Shown one piece after another: positions 22,962-35,815 of a DNA stretch of 64,000 bases. Every line of letters starts with the position of its first letter. Positions within the stretch are counted from its first letter, which is position 1. The stretch is taken from NCBI GenBank assembly GCA_948567375.1, contig OX419756.1, positions 14,637,001-14,701,000 of the forward strand, in the 5' to 3' direction. A model generated the notes under the pieces. That model searched no databases and had not been told where the DNA came from. It saw only the letters and a list, made by a program, of their open reading frames with translations. The position numbers were made by a program, and so were the translations under genes. This stretch comes from Lunularia cruciata. Its lineage: Eukaryota > Streptophyta > Marchantiopsida > Lunulariales > Lunulariaceae.

Positions 22962-25034
22962 TTGTGTTTGGTCAATCATATCATTGTCTTTCTATATCAT
23001 TTTCATTTCATGTGGCACCTCAGTCCACATCAATTTGGAATAACTACATTTGGAGGATATAAGATTATATCATTTGGTATTATGGCATTCCTAGATATCT
23101 ATTGGGAGTGGATCATCCCAGAGGTAGATGTTAAAAATAATTTTAATAACATCTCATGGGTATCCATCTTTAGAGAGTTTAGTGAGACTGGTGGATCCTT
23201 GGCGAGTCTTATTCTTTTTGTGCGATCTTTTTATGGTTCTCATGCTTCCCTTTACTACCAACACGGTGGTTCACAGGAGGGAGTCACCATCTTGGAGTCA
23301 ATTGTAGATACACATCAAGAAGATCCTTTAGGGGACCTTTATTTGCCATGGCTCACTTTAGAGCTCTCCTATCTACTACTTTGGCCATGCCAAGTTGTGT
23401 ATTTCACTCATTGGCATATGATACACACATCGTGGGCCCTGTAGATCAAATTAGACAGGCCTTTGACCACTTGAATATCTAGCTACATCTAGTAGGCTTG
23501 AGAGTCAAGGTGTCAAAATGTAGAACATGGTCCACTTTAGGTATTCCTCCCCACCTTGAGCTTCCAGAGGGGTGTATCACATTTGTAGATGGACTAGTGT
23601 TCTTAGAGTGCTAGTAGGATCCAAGGATTTTGTCACACGCTTCTTAGATGCTGCCCTTGCAAAGGATGTTCTCCATGTGAATGACCTCCATACTAGGAGA
23701 TCCGCAAATGGCTTTTGGTATACTCTCCTCAAGTATTTCTTGTCAACTGTCCGACCTCATAAGTACAGTTCCTCCCCTCCTCATCCTTACTGTCACGTCC
23801 GAGAGCCTTTGATAGGAAGATTATGGGAGTCTCTGGTGATATTATTGGACCAGTGACCTTTGAGTGTGTGACAAGGGATTTGGCACATAGACAAAGAGCT
23901 CTACCAATCTCATGTGGAGAGGTTGGCTTGCTATCTATGGAGGAGATTGCACCTATAGCATTTTTGGGTAGTTGGGCTCTCTTGGCACCTCTATTTTCCT
24001 CTCATTTTGTGGTTGTTGATAGGCTGGTCTTGGAGACTTATGTGATAGAGGTGGAGGGGGATCCTTTTCTCTCCAGATGTTATTGCAGCAGATGAAAGTT
24101 AGTCCATGGGCACAAGAGGACTTTTGATCTTTTGCTTCACTATCATCAAATTGGACTAGAGGTTTACAATCTTCTTTGATGGACCGACAGTGTGAGCATA
24201 CGCTACATTCTCTCTTAATTGATTCATCCATTCCTCAGGCTACTAGAGCACATCTTTGCTCTTGCTCTGGCAAGAGCAAAGACCTTGCTCTTGGATCCTA
24301 GCTCAACTATGCATTAGGGCATTCCGACTTGCACTAGCTACTTTCTCTACAGTGATGAGGTTTTGCTTAGGTTTGGTCCACCCATTTGCATCTTCATTAC
24401 TCATTTGTGAGTGTGTTCTACTCTAGATGCAGCAGCGGTCCATATGACATGGTGTCCTTTTGGAGGACAGAGGATAGCTATCCATGATGCTATTAGGGAC
24501 ATAGTGTTTGCTATGGCACAAGAGAGTGGATACTTGGCTTGGAGAGATTGATTGTATGCCTTGTAGACAACACGTGTCAAGGTAGACTTATACTTGGTCT
24601 AAGACGACCAAGGAACAATAGCAGATGTCATGGTTATAGACCCTACGTGAGATACAATTTTGAAGGGAGTGATTACCTATCCCCCTGAATGGGCGGTGAG
24701 TGCTATAGCAGGTTGTAAGGTCTCCAAGCATAGGGGCATGCAACGAGGTCACCTCTTTGTTTCTCTAGCCTTGGTGTTATATGGAGTGATGGACATGGCA
24801 TCAACACATTTGTCAAGGAGTGCACGAGAGCTTATCATGTTAGGCGCCAAGGGGTACCACTCTCACTCTCATACTTTGTAGTATATTTTAGGCAGCATGT
24901 GTCCATTGCTCTATAGAGTGCAATGGCTGTTGCAATCCATAGGAGAGCAATCATACTAGGTGATGCTTCTTGGGATACTCCAACTGTTTGTAGACCACAT
25001 GACTTGCATAGATCGGATATCTTAGGTGCAATGG
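22962..25034 (+). pseudogene. LINE2: second copy of the LINE1-type element
   Basis: This is a decayed copy of the same non-LTR element. It begins further 5' than LINE1, with the RT entry motif PHQFGITTFGGYKIIS near 23020-23070, then EVDVKNNFNNISW, SLASLILFVRSFYGS and a mutated QEDPLGD (QGDPLGG in LINE1). The catalytic box is out of frame. A Cys-His region lies near 24400-24460. The C-terminal GMQRGHLFVSLALVLYG is at about 24,738-24,790. Numerous stops and frameshifts occur, so it is non-functional. Nucleotide identity to LINE1 is high enough to align by eye over 2 kb. Confidence 0.88.
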
Positions 25035-25140
25035 TGCAGATTTCTCATATAGACTCTATTGGGGCTTAGCCCCATTTTACCTTTTCATCTCTCCTTGTAC
25101 TAAATGATTGGGGTCTTCCCATTCTACATGGTCATCCTTT
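25035..25140 (+). repeat. LINE2 3' tail
   Basis: tagactctattggggcttag, then ccccattttacctttt, ttgtac and ggggtcttcccat. It lies at the same distance after the coding end as in LINE1. Confidence 0.9.
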
Positions 25141-25798
25141 ATTTCTTTACTCTAAACAAGTAAATACATGGAAGGCTAAGCAAGAAGAAGTTTAAATGAA
25201 ATCATCAAACAAGTAGCAAAGATAGTGTTAATGACTAGAAGATGGGAGAGAGCAATTCAATAGCGTATGCAACAACATGCTCTATATGCGCATGGGTTTT
25301 AGTGTAGTAGTTGTTCCAATTTGAGAATTTATGAAATCATAGTGATATCCCATGAAAATAATAGGGTATTTTAAATGAAAATTTTATGGGTTTATTTGGA
25401 AATCAAATCAGTAAAAACAATACATTCTTTCACAAACATTTTTACCAAAGTTTTTTACAGATTTAAGTAATGGATACCCGTAAAAGAGGTGGAGTGTTTT
25501 AAATAAAATATCCATTAAACTTCAATCAGAAATATTATTTATTATCATTAAAAAATGCAGTTTCTACCTCCCATGAAAATCCCATAACAAAATTAACAAG
25601 TGTAGTAGAAATTTCCATGGTAGAAAAGGATAGGGTACTTGGAAATTTTATGGAAGGTCTCTTGTTGTTGTAAAAGTTTGACGGTAATTCTTAACCATCT
25701 TTGGTGGAATTTTACAGTATTGTGGATGCTCCCTTAAGTATTAAGTACTTAGTACTTACTTATTAAGGTGGTGGGACTTTGGTTACTCTTCACAATAT
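25141..25798. other. AT-rich non-coding; near-perfect 18-bp palindrome
   Basis: At 25732-25768 ccttaagtattaagtact is followed by its near inverse ending cttattaagg, just before the Harbinger remnant. No gene is recognised. Confidence 0.45.
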
Positions 25799-26770
25799 TT
25801 GTTAGATAAACGGTCCATGGACAAGAACAGAAAAAACAAGTTTGTCTCTCAATTGTTCATAAATTTAGAACCATGCAAATTTAAAAAATTTAAAAGGATG
25901 GATGTGAATTTATTTTATACTTTGTTGGAACTCATCCAAGATCATGAGGTGTTTTGGGAAAGCAAGATCAGGAGGAAAAAAATTCCTATTTTGATTCAAC
26001 TTGCAATAGTGCTTGACAGATTTGGTCGTAATGGGAATGGAGCACGTATTGCAAGGGAGATGAATTTGTGGAGTATTAGCTCAAGATCCACTACAATTTT
26101 CACAAAGAGAGTTATCACTACCATTTTATCTAATATGGTAAGGGAGATGATATGGCAAGATGCAAAGGAGACAAAGAGAGAATTTCAAAGGTTTTTGAAA
26201 TGAAGGATTTCCTAGGTGTGTTGGAGTCAATGGGACATTATTCCCCTTAGCCCAAGGACCTAATATCAACAAAGAAACTTACTTCAACAAGAAGGGGTCT
26301 TATTCCATCGATGGACAAGTGGTATGTGATGAGATGAGATGAGATGAATTATACATTTCATGGGTGGTAAGTTCTTGTTCAAGAAATTAGAGTTACTCTA
26401 ATTTCTCCTCCTATTTTCTTCATTTCAACTTTGGATACTTTTGTGTTCATGAGTTATTTTGTGTGAAAGGATGCCAAGTTCTTGCCATTATATGACTTGT
26501 TTGAAGGATCTCCACTTTGGAGATTTTGAACAATCAAGGAGCCAATGACTCAATTGATCATCACTAGTACATATTAGGTGATTTATCTTCTACTCCCATG
26601 AGCCACATGGTGCCATTGTTTAAAGTGCAAAGCTCACCAGATAGAATAGATTTCAATACATGCTTAGTACAAACCAAGGTAATCAACTAGCATTATATAG
26701 TGGTTTTAAGAGCAGATGGTATTCATTACAGAAATTAAGAGTACAACTGAAAGGTAAACTAGGGGGAATA
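25799..26770 (+). pseudogene. PIF/Harbinger transposase remnant 1
   Basis: This is a DDE (Tnp4-type) cut-and-paste transposase related to plant ALP1-like proteins. The N-terminal part (25799-26203) carries KRMDVNLFYTLLELIQDH and LAIVLDRFGRNGNGARIARE, the family's pre-catalytic region. After a frameshift, GFPRCVGVNGTLFPLAQG appears near 26,205-26,260, where the first catalytic Asp (usually VDGT) is Asn. Then come YSIDGQVVCDE (about 26,308) and, near 26,570, remains of ILGDL plus VPLFK and a decayed C-terminus. Several stops; not functional. Confidence 0.82.
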
Positions 26771-27356
26771 GATATCTCTTGCAGTAGATTATTAATTGTA
26801 TCATTTGCATAATTTTTTTATTAATAGATGAGATATGTAGGAGATGAGTTAGCTAATGAAGAAAGAGAGGTAGTTGAAATACCTCCATTCCTTGTCATGT
26901 TAGCCAAAGTAGAGAAGAGAGAAGGGAAGCTATGATGAATACATGTTTGGCATTCAATAAATTGGAGGTTTTTTGAACTCCAGATAGCACTACCAATTTA
27001 TAACACGTGATTAATAAAATTCTGGATTATCTCCATGGAAGGGTGTTACTAGTGTATTGAGCATAGAAGAGTGTTGCATGAGATGGAAAGGTATCAATAA
27101 ATAGAAGGATGTTGGTACTATATTAAGTTAAGGGTATTTAAAATGAGTCATTATCAAAATGACTCCTTTCATTTGTAATATCCCTTATATCAGATTTTTA
27201 ATGTCTCATATATAAAATTCATATATAATACAACTCCTCCTTGTTTGTCATGTTCCTTATATTGGATTTGTAATGTTAGTGACTTGGTGGCCTTATAGTT
27301 TAATGATTTAAGGACGATTTAAAGAGTGTTACTTGGTTTGTTTTGGAGATGGAGAT
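26771..27356. other. Non-coding, AT-rich
   Basis: Nothing recognised. It lies between the transposase remnant and the purine-rich tract. Confidence 0.35.
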
Positions 27357-27671
27357 CTAGAGCACACAAACTAAAGCCAATAAGGAGGGGCTTTTGAAAA
27401 CCAAGAGAGTTAGAGGATACATAAAGGTCTTGGATATTGGATGAGATATGAAAGGGGACAAAGGTCTAAGATTAGGAGGAGAAGATAGTGACAAGGTAGG
27501 ATTTGAATTTCCAAAGTGTAATTGTAAGGCCATAGAGTGAGAATGGTAAGGCAATAGAGTGAGAAAAGAAAGAAATGGTTTTGGAGGAAGGAAGAGAAGA
27601 GAGGATTTGAGATGCAAGATAGTAAAGAAAGAGGAGAGAGGTTTTGGAGGCAGAGGGAGGTTTCAAAAGCA

Positions 27672-27728
<57 letters not shown>

Positions 27729-28047
27729 GCAAGCAAAGCAAAGGGAAAGAGTTTCAAGAAGTTGAGAGAAGGGTGTTTGAAGGAGAGGTCAGGTTTTTGG
27801 AAGAAGTGCATTTGAAGGAGAGGGTCAAGTTTTTGGAGGGAGAGTGAGGTTTCAGAAGTTGATAAAGCTCAAGAAAGAGAACGAGAGCTCAAGAAGAAAG
27901 GAGGAGAGAGAAGCACAAGGAAGAGAGAAGCGCAAGCAAAGGACAACTTCAAAATGAACAAACAGATTTTTTATATTCCTTTTTGATCCCACTTGATTTA
28001 TTACCAAATGGACATGGTTATAGTATATCAGAAAATGTGGGATGTGC
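27357..28047 (+). repeat. Purine-rich tract with (AG)n microsatellite
   Basis: The plus strand is strongly enriched in A and G, mostly gaa, aga and gag words. A perfect (AG)25 run lies at 27,675-27,725. Open frames here on both strands (Arg/Glu repeats on plus, Leu/Ser repeats on minus) follow from the composition, so I do not call genes. Confidence 0.8.
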
Positions 28048-28252
28048 CAAATATGGAAGATTCAAGGAATGCGGATGGTTGATTAACAACCTTGGTTCAA
28101 TGGTAGATAATTTGACTTTCATCAAGTGTGCTTGGTTGGATCAGATCTAAATTTGATGATCAATGGAGTCTATTAGAGAATCAGATTTGGATTCTCTTGG
28201 ATTGAAATTTGCTATTGGTTTGCCTTATGCATGCCCCATGTAAGTACTCTTC
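28048..28252 (+). pseudogene. Exon-like segment after the Harbinger remnant, copy 1
   Basis: Translation shows WLINNLGS, IKCAWLDQI, SMESIRESDLDSLGLKFAIG in two frames with stops. It matches, in order and spacing, the open segment at 38,646-38,836 that follows the second Harbinger remnant. Both end close to a consensus-like 5' splice site (atgtaagt at about 28,239; atgtgagt at about 38,839). I do not recognise the family. Confidence 0.5.
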
Positions 28253-28319
28253 TATTAATATTCTATTTGCAAATTCTACATATGAGTTTGCATAATTGCT
28301 CATATTTTTTATATAGAAA

Positions 28320-28690
28320 TCCCACATCCTCCTAAACCCGATAAAAAACCCCACCAAAACTTATTTGATTGCCCTGAAACCCAGTTGACACGTTCTTGAT
28401 TCTTGCTAAATTACCCCATCAGAACCAAATTTGATATCTCAAAAACCTTCCCAACTTCCAACAAAAACATAAAACTATTTCTCATAAACCCCACTAACAA
28501 CAAAGAAACTTCTATGAAACCCAACCAAAACTCCAAAAAACTTTAGATAGCACAAAACACTAGCAAAACCCTAGCAAAGCCTCACTCCTATTGCAAAACC
28601 CCACCAAAACCCACTCATATTGCAAAACCTTAACAAAACCTTTATAAAACCCAAACTTTCGATAGCAAGCTTTTGTAAAACCCACAGGTA
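28320..28690 (+). repeat. CAAAACCC-rich degenerate repeat
   Basis: The strand asymmetry switches here to A and C. Short words such as caaaaccc, caaaaccttt and aaacccca recur dozens of times without a fixed period. No coding sense is seen. Confidence 0.7.
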
Positions 28691-28697
28691 AATTATT

Positions 28698-30380
28698 GTG
28701 TTTCTATTTAGCATGATGTTGTTGATTTTTTTTGTTTTGCATGTAGATTCATTCATGCATAGAGTTTATGAGGACATGGGATGTGACTACACACGTTGGT
28801 ATAGTGAGTGGCAGGCCTTTCACTTGACTCTTGATATGATTCAAGCTACCTTTGCATTGCCACTTGGGAGTCAAAGGAGGAAGATTGTCCCTTATACTTT
28901 GGTGTAGGATTGATTTCTTGTACTATATTACACAATAAAAAGTACTTGGCCTGATAGTGCATTTACCCCACATGGAGGCCATTTCCTCATATGATTGGTG
29001 CTCTATTATCCCTACATGTTGGCTAAAGGTGGTTCATAGTATATTGAACTTATGGTGAAGTGGAAGGTAGAGAGGTCTAGAATACACTTATAGCAAGCAA
29101 GAGAGGATTATGATTGGGTGAAAATCATGCTCCAAGCAATTAATGCAAAGATGAAATTCTTATAGAAATAGATTCATTGATTGGATGGACGAAGATACAA
29201 GGTGACATTTGTGGGTTACTTTCATTCACTCATGTGTTCATGGATAGTGGATTCATAAATGAGAGAAAGGCTGACTATGATACCATTGTCTAAGAGGGCC
29301 ATATCTTCATGATGAAGGAGTAGAGGCCAAGAGTCACAACAAGGAGGGTGAGTGAGAATCAATTAGCAGGCATGTTTCTTAGAAACAATTCATTTTATAT
29401 GTCTCCATGACCATGCATAATATGAATAGATGATATTATGGAGTGTATGGAGTATTTCCTTGGAGTCACTATACTTTCTTGATTTTCATGAATGTATCTT
29501 ATACCTTTATCAAGCTATATGTTTTAGGGGATTTTGGTGTAGGTATTAGAGGAGTGTGATGTTACTAGTGATGATGTCTACACGTGATGTTACTTGGAGA
29601 GGGAGATTAGGCAAGTGGTCTTTTACATTACCCTTGTAGTAGTGATCTACCTTACCTCCTCCCTAGAGATGATGGAGTATTTTGTGATGCATTTTGATGT
29701 ACTCATTTGGACAAACATCACAAGATAAGATTGTGGGATTTGTTGAAGGACATGTGGAGCCATGGTTTCTTACTTGAGGGTGTGCACATTGGTGCCTGCC
29801 TCATGGGGGTGTTTGATGATATAGATGGATACCAAGATTGGTATCAAGACTATATTTTGAGACCTTATAGTGCATTTAATGCTATGGGTTTGGCTTTGGA
29901 CAGTATAGTGATAGTGGATAATGCATTCTTACCTTATTTTAAGAACCATGTACATGGTGCTATTCATCCTTCATTTTTACTCCATTTTATACTCAAGTAG
30001 CAAATTCACACTTATCATCATGTGACCACTTGATAGCTCCTTTAGATAGATTTAGTGGATATATAGGATCTACTATTGGATTTATCATAGTTGAGTGGAT
30101 GTCAAGTTGTCTACTAGATTATATTTTGGATCCCTATGATGCTCTAGCCTTGGACTTTCAAGACCCTCTTATGCATGATGGGAAATGGGATCTTCTTTGG
30201 AGATGTAGTAGCATTTTGGTTTCTAGACCTTTCATGAGACGCATGGATGCAACATTAGAGCATATCATATTAGAGTGCTTCCCATTAGAGACAATGGATA
30301 TAGATCTTGAGGAGGTTTTGGTTCCCTCACTTATGTCTAGTAGCACTTCCCTTGATATCATCATCGCCCTCCTTCATTGA
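28698..30380 (+). pseudogene. Unrecognised protein family, copy 1
   Basis: Fragmented frames: 28698-28904, 29707-29997 (MWSHGFLLEGVHIGACLMG ... LPYFKNHVHGAIHPSF) and 30030-30377 (LDRFSGYIGSTIGFIIVEW ... FMRRMDATLEHI). The second and third fragments align with a diverged copy at 47,980-48,798: LPYCKSHPLGAIHPPLF, LDRFRASPAPTIRFLEEEW, RLHDTMESYAQ. Conservation of the LPY.K.H..GAIHP block in two copies argues that it was protein-coding. Family and function are unknown; it could belong to a transposon or be a multicopy host gene. Confidence 0.5.
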
Positions 30381-30589
30381 TGTCCATATTGTTCATGAGT
30401 CTACCATTGACACTAGGACCCATTATGCATGAGGATACCATGATACATTCCTTTTTTTACACATTTATATATCAACTTTTATATCCCTTTCAACATCTTT
30501 TCTATGTGAGTTGTTAATATGGATCCTTGACCTTTCTTATGACTCGTCCAAGTACTTTCTATTCTTTTTGCTTTTACACTTGCACTTGG

Positions 30590-30960
30590 ATACCTCACAC
30601 CAAAACAAAACCTACATGAGAACAACATGAAACCCAAGGTTCCCACTAAACATTGCAAGCACCTAGTGAGACCCAAGCTCAACCAACAAGACCTATGCAA
30701 AACCATGTTTATTTTCTTGCTTATAATGATACTTTTGCAAAACCCACACTAAATTATTTTTTCTATCTTGTTTATAATGATATTCTCACAAAACCTTCAC
30801 AAAACCGTGCTTACTTTCCTAGATTATAATGATACTCAAGTAAAATTGGCGTGAAACCTTACTTTTGGCAATACTCCAGCAAAATTGGCATGAAATCCAA
30901 TTTTTTAGTGATACCTAAGTGAAACTGCCATGAAACCCAACTTGTTTTCATGCACCTTGG
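30590..30960 (+). repeat. Degenerate ~60-bp tandem repeats, A/C-rich
   Basis: The block tataatgatac plus caaaacc recurs at about 30,720, 30,772 and 30,823 with decaying similarity beyond. It resembles the A/C-rich repeat at 28.3-28.7 kb, so the two flank the unrecognised family copy. Confidence 0.6.
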
Positions 30961-31753
30961 TAACTCCACATTCTCAAATCTTAGAGTAGCACTTGTAGTA
31001 GTGTCAAAAGCAAAATCAGATCCATAATACAAGCTTAGTTGGCACAAGATTATGCTTAAAATAATATAGTGTGGAAATCAAGGTACTTTATATAGCATAG
31101 AAATTTAGTAAGGAAACTGCCAAACATGGAAACTCACTCAATACACAATGATAGTCATTACTTTTTATACATTGGGTTAAATCTCAATAGCAAGAACTAT
31201 ATATAAAAGATGGAAGCTCAATAACAAGGACAACAATAAAATTTTGTGGAGTTAAACTATCCTTGCTATTGCAAGGGAAAATCACAACAAGCAATCAAGG
31301 AAATATCCCTTCCACTAATCTTGGGTGAAAGAGTGACTACAATCATGAATGTGTTCTAGCCCAAGCATTCTAGCCTAGTGCATTTGCTAGGGCATGGTGC
31401 TTTTTCTATCATTACTAGAACTATCAATGGGAGTACTACTTATGTTGATCAGTACTATCTATGTCTAGTGTACTATTTGGATTGGGCCTGATACTCATTA
31501 TATTTTTGATCTCTTCAGATGTCTTCCCCACTTTTTCTAATTCTAAAATCATAGAATGAAACCTTTTGGACTTGGAAGTCCTCTCTTTAATTCTATTCCT
31601 CTCTAACTTGGAGAATAAAGTACTCTCTTAAATTTTACTCTTCTCTAACTCAAAAGATAAAACTCTTTTTCCTATTTCACCTTTAAGTCATAACTTCTCC
31701 ATCTTGGCCACTTGTTGAGCTTCTATTTCTACCAATTTGCATCTCTCCTTGGC
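30961..31753. other. No feature recognised
   Basis: AT-rich, without open frames of interest. Confidence 0.35.
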
Positions 31754-33044
31754 TTAGATAGACTCACTTCTTAGCTTGGTCATATTTGAAAGATCTTGTG
31801 CAAAGGTAGAGAGACAAAGACAAATGACCTTTTTCTTTGAAGCAAGGGTCTTTTGCTTGTTGAAGCAAATGGTGTCTTTGTTGAAGAAGGCATCTTGCCT
31901 TGAGAGGCTTTTCTTTGCTTTATAGATCTTGTCTAGCATTCCCTATCCGTATCATCCTCATGGTCTTCCTCTCTAATGGATTTCCTTGTAGGTGGTTCTT
32001 CATCTTCAAAGGTAGTTGGTGGACCACAAAAGTAATCAAAATCTGATTTTGATCAACTTTCGTCTTCTTGCCCTTGCACATGATACTCCTCAAAGCAATG
32101 AGACAATGGTACATAAAGAAATGACACATGGGTACTAGGAACTAAAAACCCTTCTATGCTAGGACCTCAAAACCCATATGTGTGTGTTTCATTAGCACAA
32201 TCCTTAGATGGGAGTTCAAATGTAACAAAGGATCCCATTTCCTCTTTCATGACAATCTCAAAATTTTATTTTTCAACTCTAAGGATACAAGGGCAGGTAG
32301 AGAAATGTTATCTCTTGAACCAAATATAAGATCCATTCTTGCATAATATGGATATTGGTGATTTAATTTATCATCAATGGTCTTCCATCCTTCTTTGATT
32401 TCTTTCTCAATGAGTCCTTCTTTAGTGTATTTGTCCTTCCATGTTTGAATCAAACTCATAAGAAGCCATATATCGTGCACATTTCTTTTACAATCTATCT
32501 CCATCATAGATTTTTGAAAACCTCTCCCAGACTTCATGAGATAGGTTGGCCATATAACCAAAGGCGATACTCTTCTGGATAGGTTCCTTACATTTCCCTC
32601 CATATATTTACTTGAAATCTTCTGGACCTTCTAGACAATCCAAGATTTGACCATAATGGTGAGATATCATTCTAAGCCTATTATCATCCACATCCAATGT
32701 TTTGATTTGACACACTCACAAGAAAGGCAAGATAGTGGATCCAAGGAAACCATGGCAAGAAGAGCTTGAAATTTCAATACAAGAGAATACAAGGCACTAT
32801 TAGATATTTTAGGGGAATGAGGAGCATCTATAGTAGAATTTACAAGATTGGAAGCAACTAATGTAGAATGCAAACCAATGCTAGATATTAGGGGAGAAAG
32901 TGCAAGATCTAGCATTGAATTAATCAGATTGAAAATTGTTAATGGATATCGACCTCCCATATGAAGGAGTTGGGGTTGGGTGCACTCCATATCCCATGTC
33001 TCCCTCAATATCAATATTAAATTCTCATTTCTTCCGATTTTCAC
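31754..33044 (-). pseudogene. Decayed minus-strand gene of unknown family
   Basis: Three segments lie in one minus-strand frame (33044-32667, 32603-32247, 32129-31920), with a continuation in another frame to 31754. Visible features: a low-complexity N-terminus; a Lys-rich helical region with WKDKYTKEG and EGWKTIDDKLNHQYPYY; then the segment MDLIFGSRDNISLPALV; an acidic patch (REEDHEDDTD) and a basic Ser/Lys-rich tail. The layout (helical DNA-binding-like region, acid/base tail, nearby Harbinger transposase at 35.8 kb) would fit an accessory Myb/SANT-like ORF of a Harbinger element. I cannot show a Myb signature, so this is inference. Confidence 0.45.
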
Positions 33045-35033
33045 ACTTACTTCCTCGTTCCACTCCCCAAAATGAATGAATGCACACAGTCAAATCTTGC
33101 CGGGCAATAACCAAAGTTTATCTTTTTAATTGTAACTTTCAATTTCTAAGAACAGACCATAAACTATAAAAGTTGCAACTCACTTTTCATCATCAAAAAT
33201 TTCCTTGTTGTATATCAAAATAGCTTGTAGAAGTGAAATTTTGGAGTGAGTTTGAACAAGCAAGATTTAGAAAAATTTCACCAAAGAATCAGATTTCACC
33301 AAATATTCAAATTAGAATAGAGTAGGGCTTGCAACTCAAATTTTGCAAAAAATCATATTTATGACTAGATATTAATATTCATTAGAGATCTGCCTTATCT
33401 ACAAAATGAAACGACCTGTAAAGTAGACCCGTAAATATTTTATATCCATTTCATTTTTGGAGCAAATTTCTTTTAAGGGTTGTATTGGAATTGTTACGGG
33501 TTCCCACTTTGCCCCTATATATTTTGTAATAAATGTTTTGAATACCGTAAACATTTTTTAAATTTCACATAAAAATAAGGGGTCCTGGGTTGTTGTGTTG
33601 AAATTTTCCTGAATTTTGCCTACGGATTATATAGGTTTACAGGGTTACCCATAAAACCGTATGTCAAAATTTATGGGGTTACCCCGTAAAATTAAAAGGT
33701 AACAAATGGGTTTACAGGGTTACTCGTAAACCCGCATCTCACATTTCACGGAGTTACCCCATATAATAAAAGTTACAAAAGTAAGTAAAAAAGTAACCCA
33801 TAAATTGGGCCTATGGATATTGCCCATAAAACACCCAAGTTCAACTTTGCATCTTTACGGATTTTACATATTTTCATTAAAAAAACATATATGATTTATA
33901 TAATTTTTGGGTACCCTTAAACCTCTATGTGAAATGATCTAACGTGCTGTTAAATAAATGGAATAATTTGCTTACGAAAGTTTCCAAAAACTGGATTGAA
34001 TAATCAATTACGTTTAAAAGTTCTAAAACATGTCTAGGTCACCTAAGACATTTTTATAGTTTAGTAAACCAACCATAAAATATAATAAGATGATTGTACT
34101 AGATGTTACCAGAATCCAGTCGAAACCTGGTGGCTAATATAACATTGATTAACTGTTTAATTTTTATTGATAATGTATAATAATTCAAAATCAGTGAACA
34201 GCTCAACTAAATCAATGAGAAGATATGAGATTTTGCTGATTATCCAAAATGAAATACTATTTAATCCAGGGAATGCCCTATCCGGACTCCTATAAGAATA
34301 GGAACAAACCAATTACCAAATCCACCTATTACCTAACAAATTTCTTTACATTTTCCTCTAAAAATGTAGTTAACCAATATCAAAAAAGTTCTTACGATTA
34401 GGAAAAAATTTCTTACATCCCATGGAAACCCTACTAAACAGAGGAAGGAAAAAGAATCCTTTCAGCTTACACTAAAGCGGGAAGCGAGAACTGCTTAACG
34501 CGTGTCCCATAAAGTGACAGAACATCATCAAAATCGTTAAGCAGGCGAGCTAAGTTCTTGAGTAAAGGAGAACTTTTGTTGATTCCAACAAAATTTTCTT
34601 ATGTTCACTTAAGTGACTCAGCTGACTATTTACTGATATTGAAAACTTTATGATTTTATGTTGAATTGATGACGTCCATTTGACATCCTACTAAACAATA
34701 AAAAGAAAGAAAGAAACAATCAAACTTCGATAGTAAACTTGCAGTAAAGCGACAAGCGAGAACGACTTCCCCAATGTCCACAAACTGTTCAAGTAGCTTG
34801 GCTCATGCCAATATCTCTCGTCCTGAGTTCCCGTTCAAAAGTTCATAAGTCCCGAGGCCCACTCGGTTACCTCCAGAATGTGCTATTTCTAATTGTAGTA
34901 AAATATGCAAGTCCTTGGATGAGTAGCAGTGGGTAGAAGGAAGAAAACTATTTTGACAAGGATGCATGCAAAGATCATTGTCATTGTCATGGACATGGGA
35001 TGGGGATGAATATGAGACACGACTTAGCAATAC
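33045..35033. other. Non-coding with local repeats
   Basis: A 75-bp tandem repeat occurs at 33,634-33,783: ggtttacagggttac starts both units, and each carries an inverted ggggttaccc-type block. A loose direct repeat (taaagcg..aagcgagaac) occurs near 34,473 and 34,746. No gene is recognised. Confidence 0.5.
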
Positions 35034-35300
35034 GAGAAGCAAAAGCTATTGGTGTTGTGCGTTGCAAGAATAGAATGGTGAGAGTACTAGAAACATAGAG
35101 GTAGGAGGGGAAAGAGAGAGGAGGGAATGAAGAGCAAAGAAGTAGCAACAAAGGTAGCAGAATGACATATGCTAGTCTTGAAGATAGTAGAAACTGAGAG
35201 GTTAAAACAAAGGAAATATGGAAGAGAGCATGAAATGGCATAAGAGGAAAGGTCGAGAATGACAAAAGTCAGGTGCGAGAGAATCCAAGTAGTGCTAGGG
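35034..35300. repeat. Dispersed repeat X, copy 1
   Basis: The stretch around 35,195-35,283 (gaaactgagaggt, ggaaatatgga, gcatgaaatggcat, tcgagaatgacaaa, gtcaggtgcgagagaat) recurs at about 51,785-51,960, where a LINE tail interrupts it. This copy is therefore the empty site. Confidence 0.8.
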
Positions 35301-35815
35301 TAAGAAACAGTAGGGGTTTCAAATATATCATTTTCTAGTACCGGTCAGATTACATAAAGGTTTTTACGAGTAACTTGTAGAACTTTTATGGATAGTAAAA
35401 CTTGGGATCAAAAGGTTCTTAACGAGGACCCATAACAATAGCTTTAAAAGTTATACGTGGATTTGAAATCATGACCCATAGAGTTTGACAAGGATGGTGC
35501 ATTTCTCGCATATATTCATATACATTAATCTCACTACCTGATTTTGAACTGATCTTACTGCCTGATTTTGAATTTTAATTCCCGCTAATGATTAAGAGAG
35601 TTTAAGCTAATCCAATTTGTGAGGCTAACACCACCAAACACACTTGCTCTGGTTCACTACACCTCCCCTCCCTTATTCCCTTGCATTCACTTCCAAGCTC
35701 CCCTTACTCTTGGCTCCTCCTCTGAAATACCTTGTTATTCTCTTAGTACTTGTGATTTCTATAGTTTAATTGTATCCATCATCATTGAAAGCATTATAGT
35801 TGGATCCAAGTCATC
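35301..35815. other. No feature recognised
   Basis: AT-rich sequence leading to the second Harbinger remnant. A short direct repeat, actgcctgattttgaa-like, lies near 35,535-35,570. Confidence 0.35.

Noticed and set aside
27410-27811. Minus-strand frames rich in Leu and Ser
   Set aside because: They are translations of the (AG)n microsatellite and purine tract, not a protein.
28320-28690. Telomere-like repeat
   Set aside because: aaaccc words occur but without a 7-bp period or long runs of the plant telomere unit.
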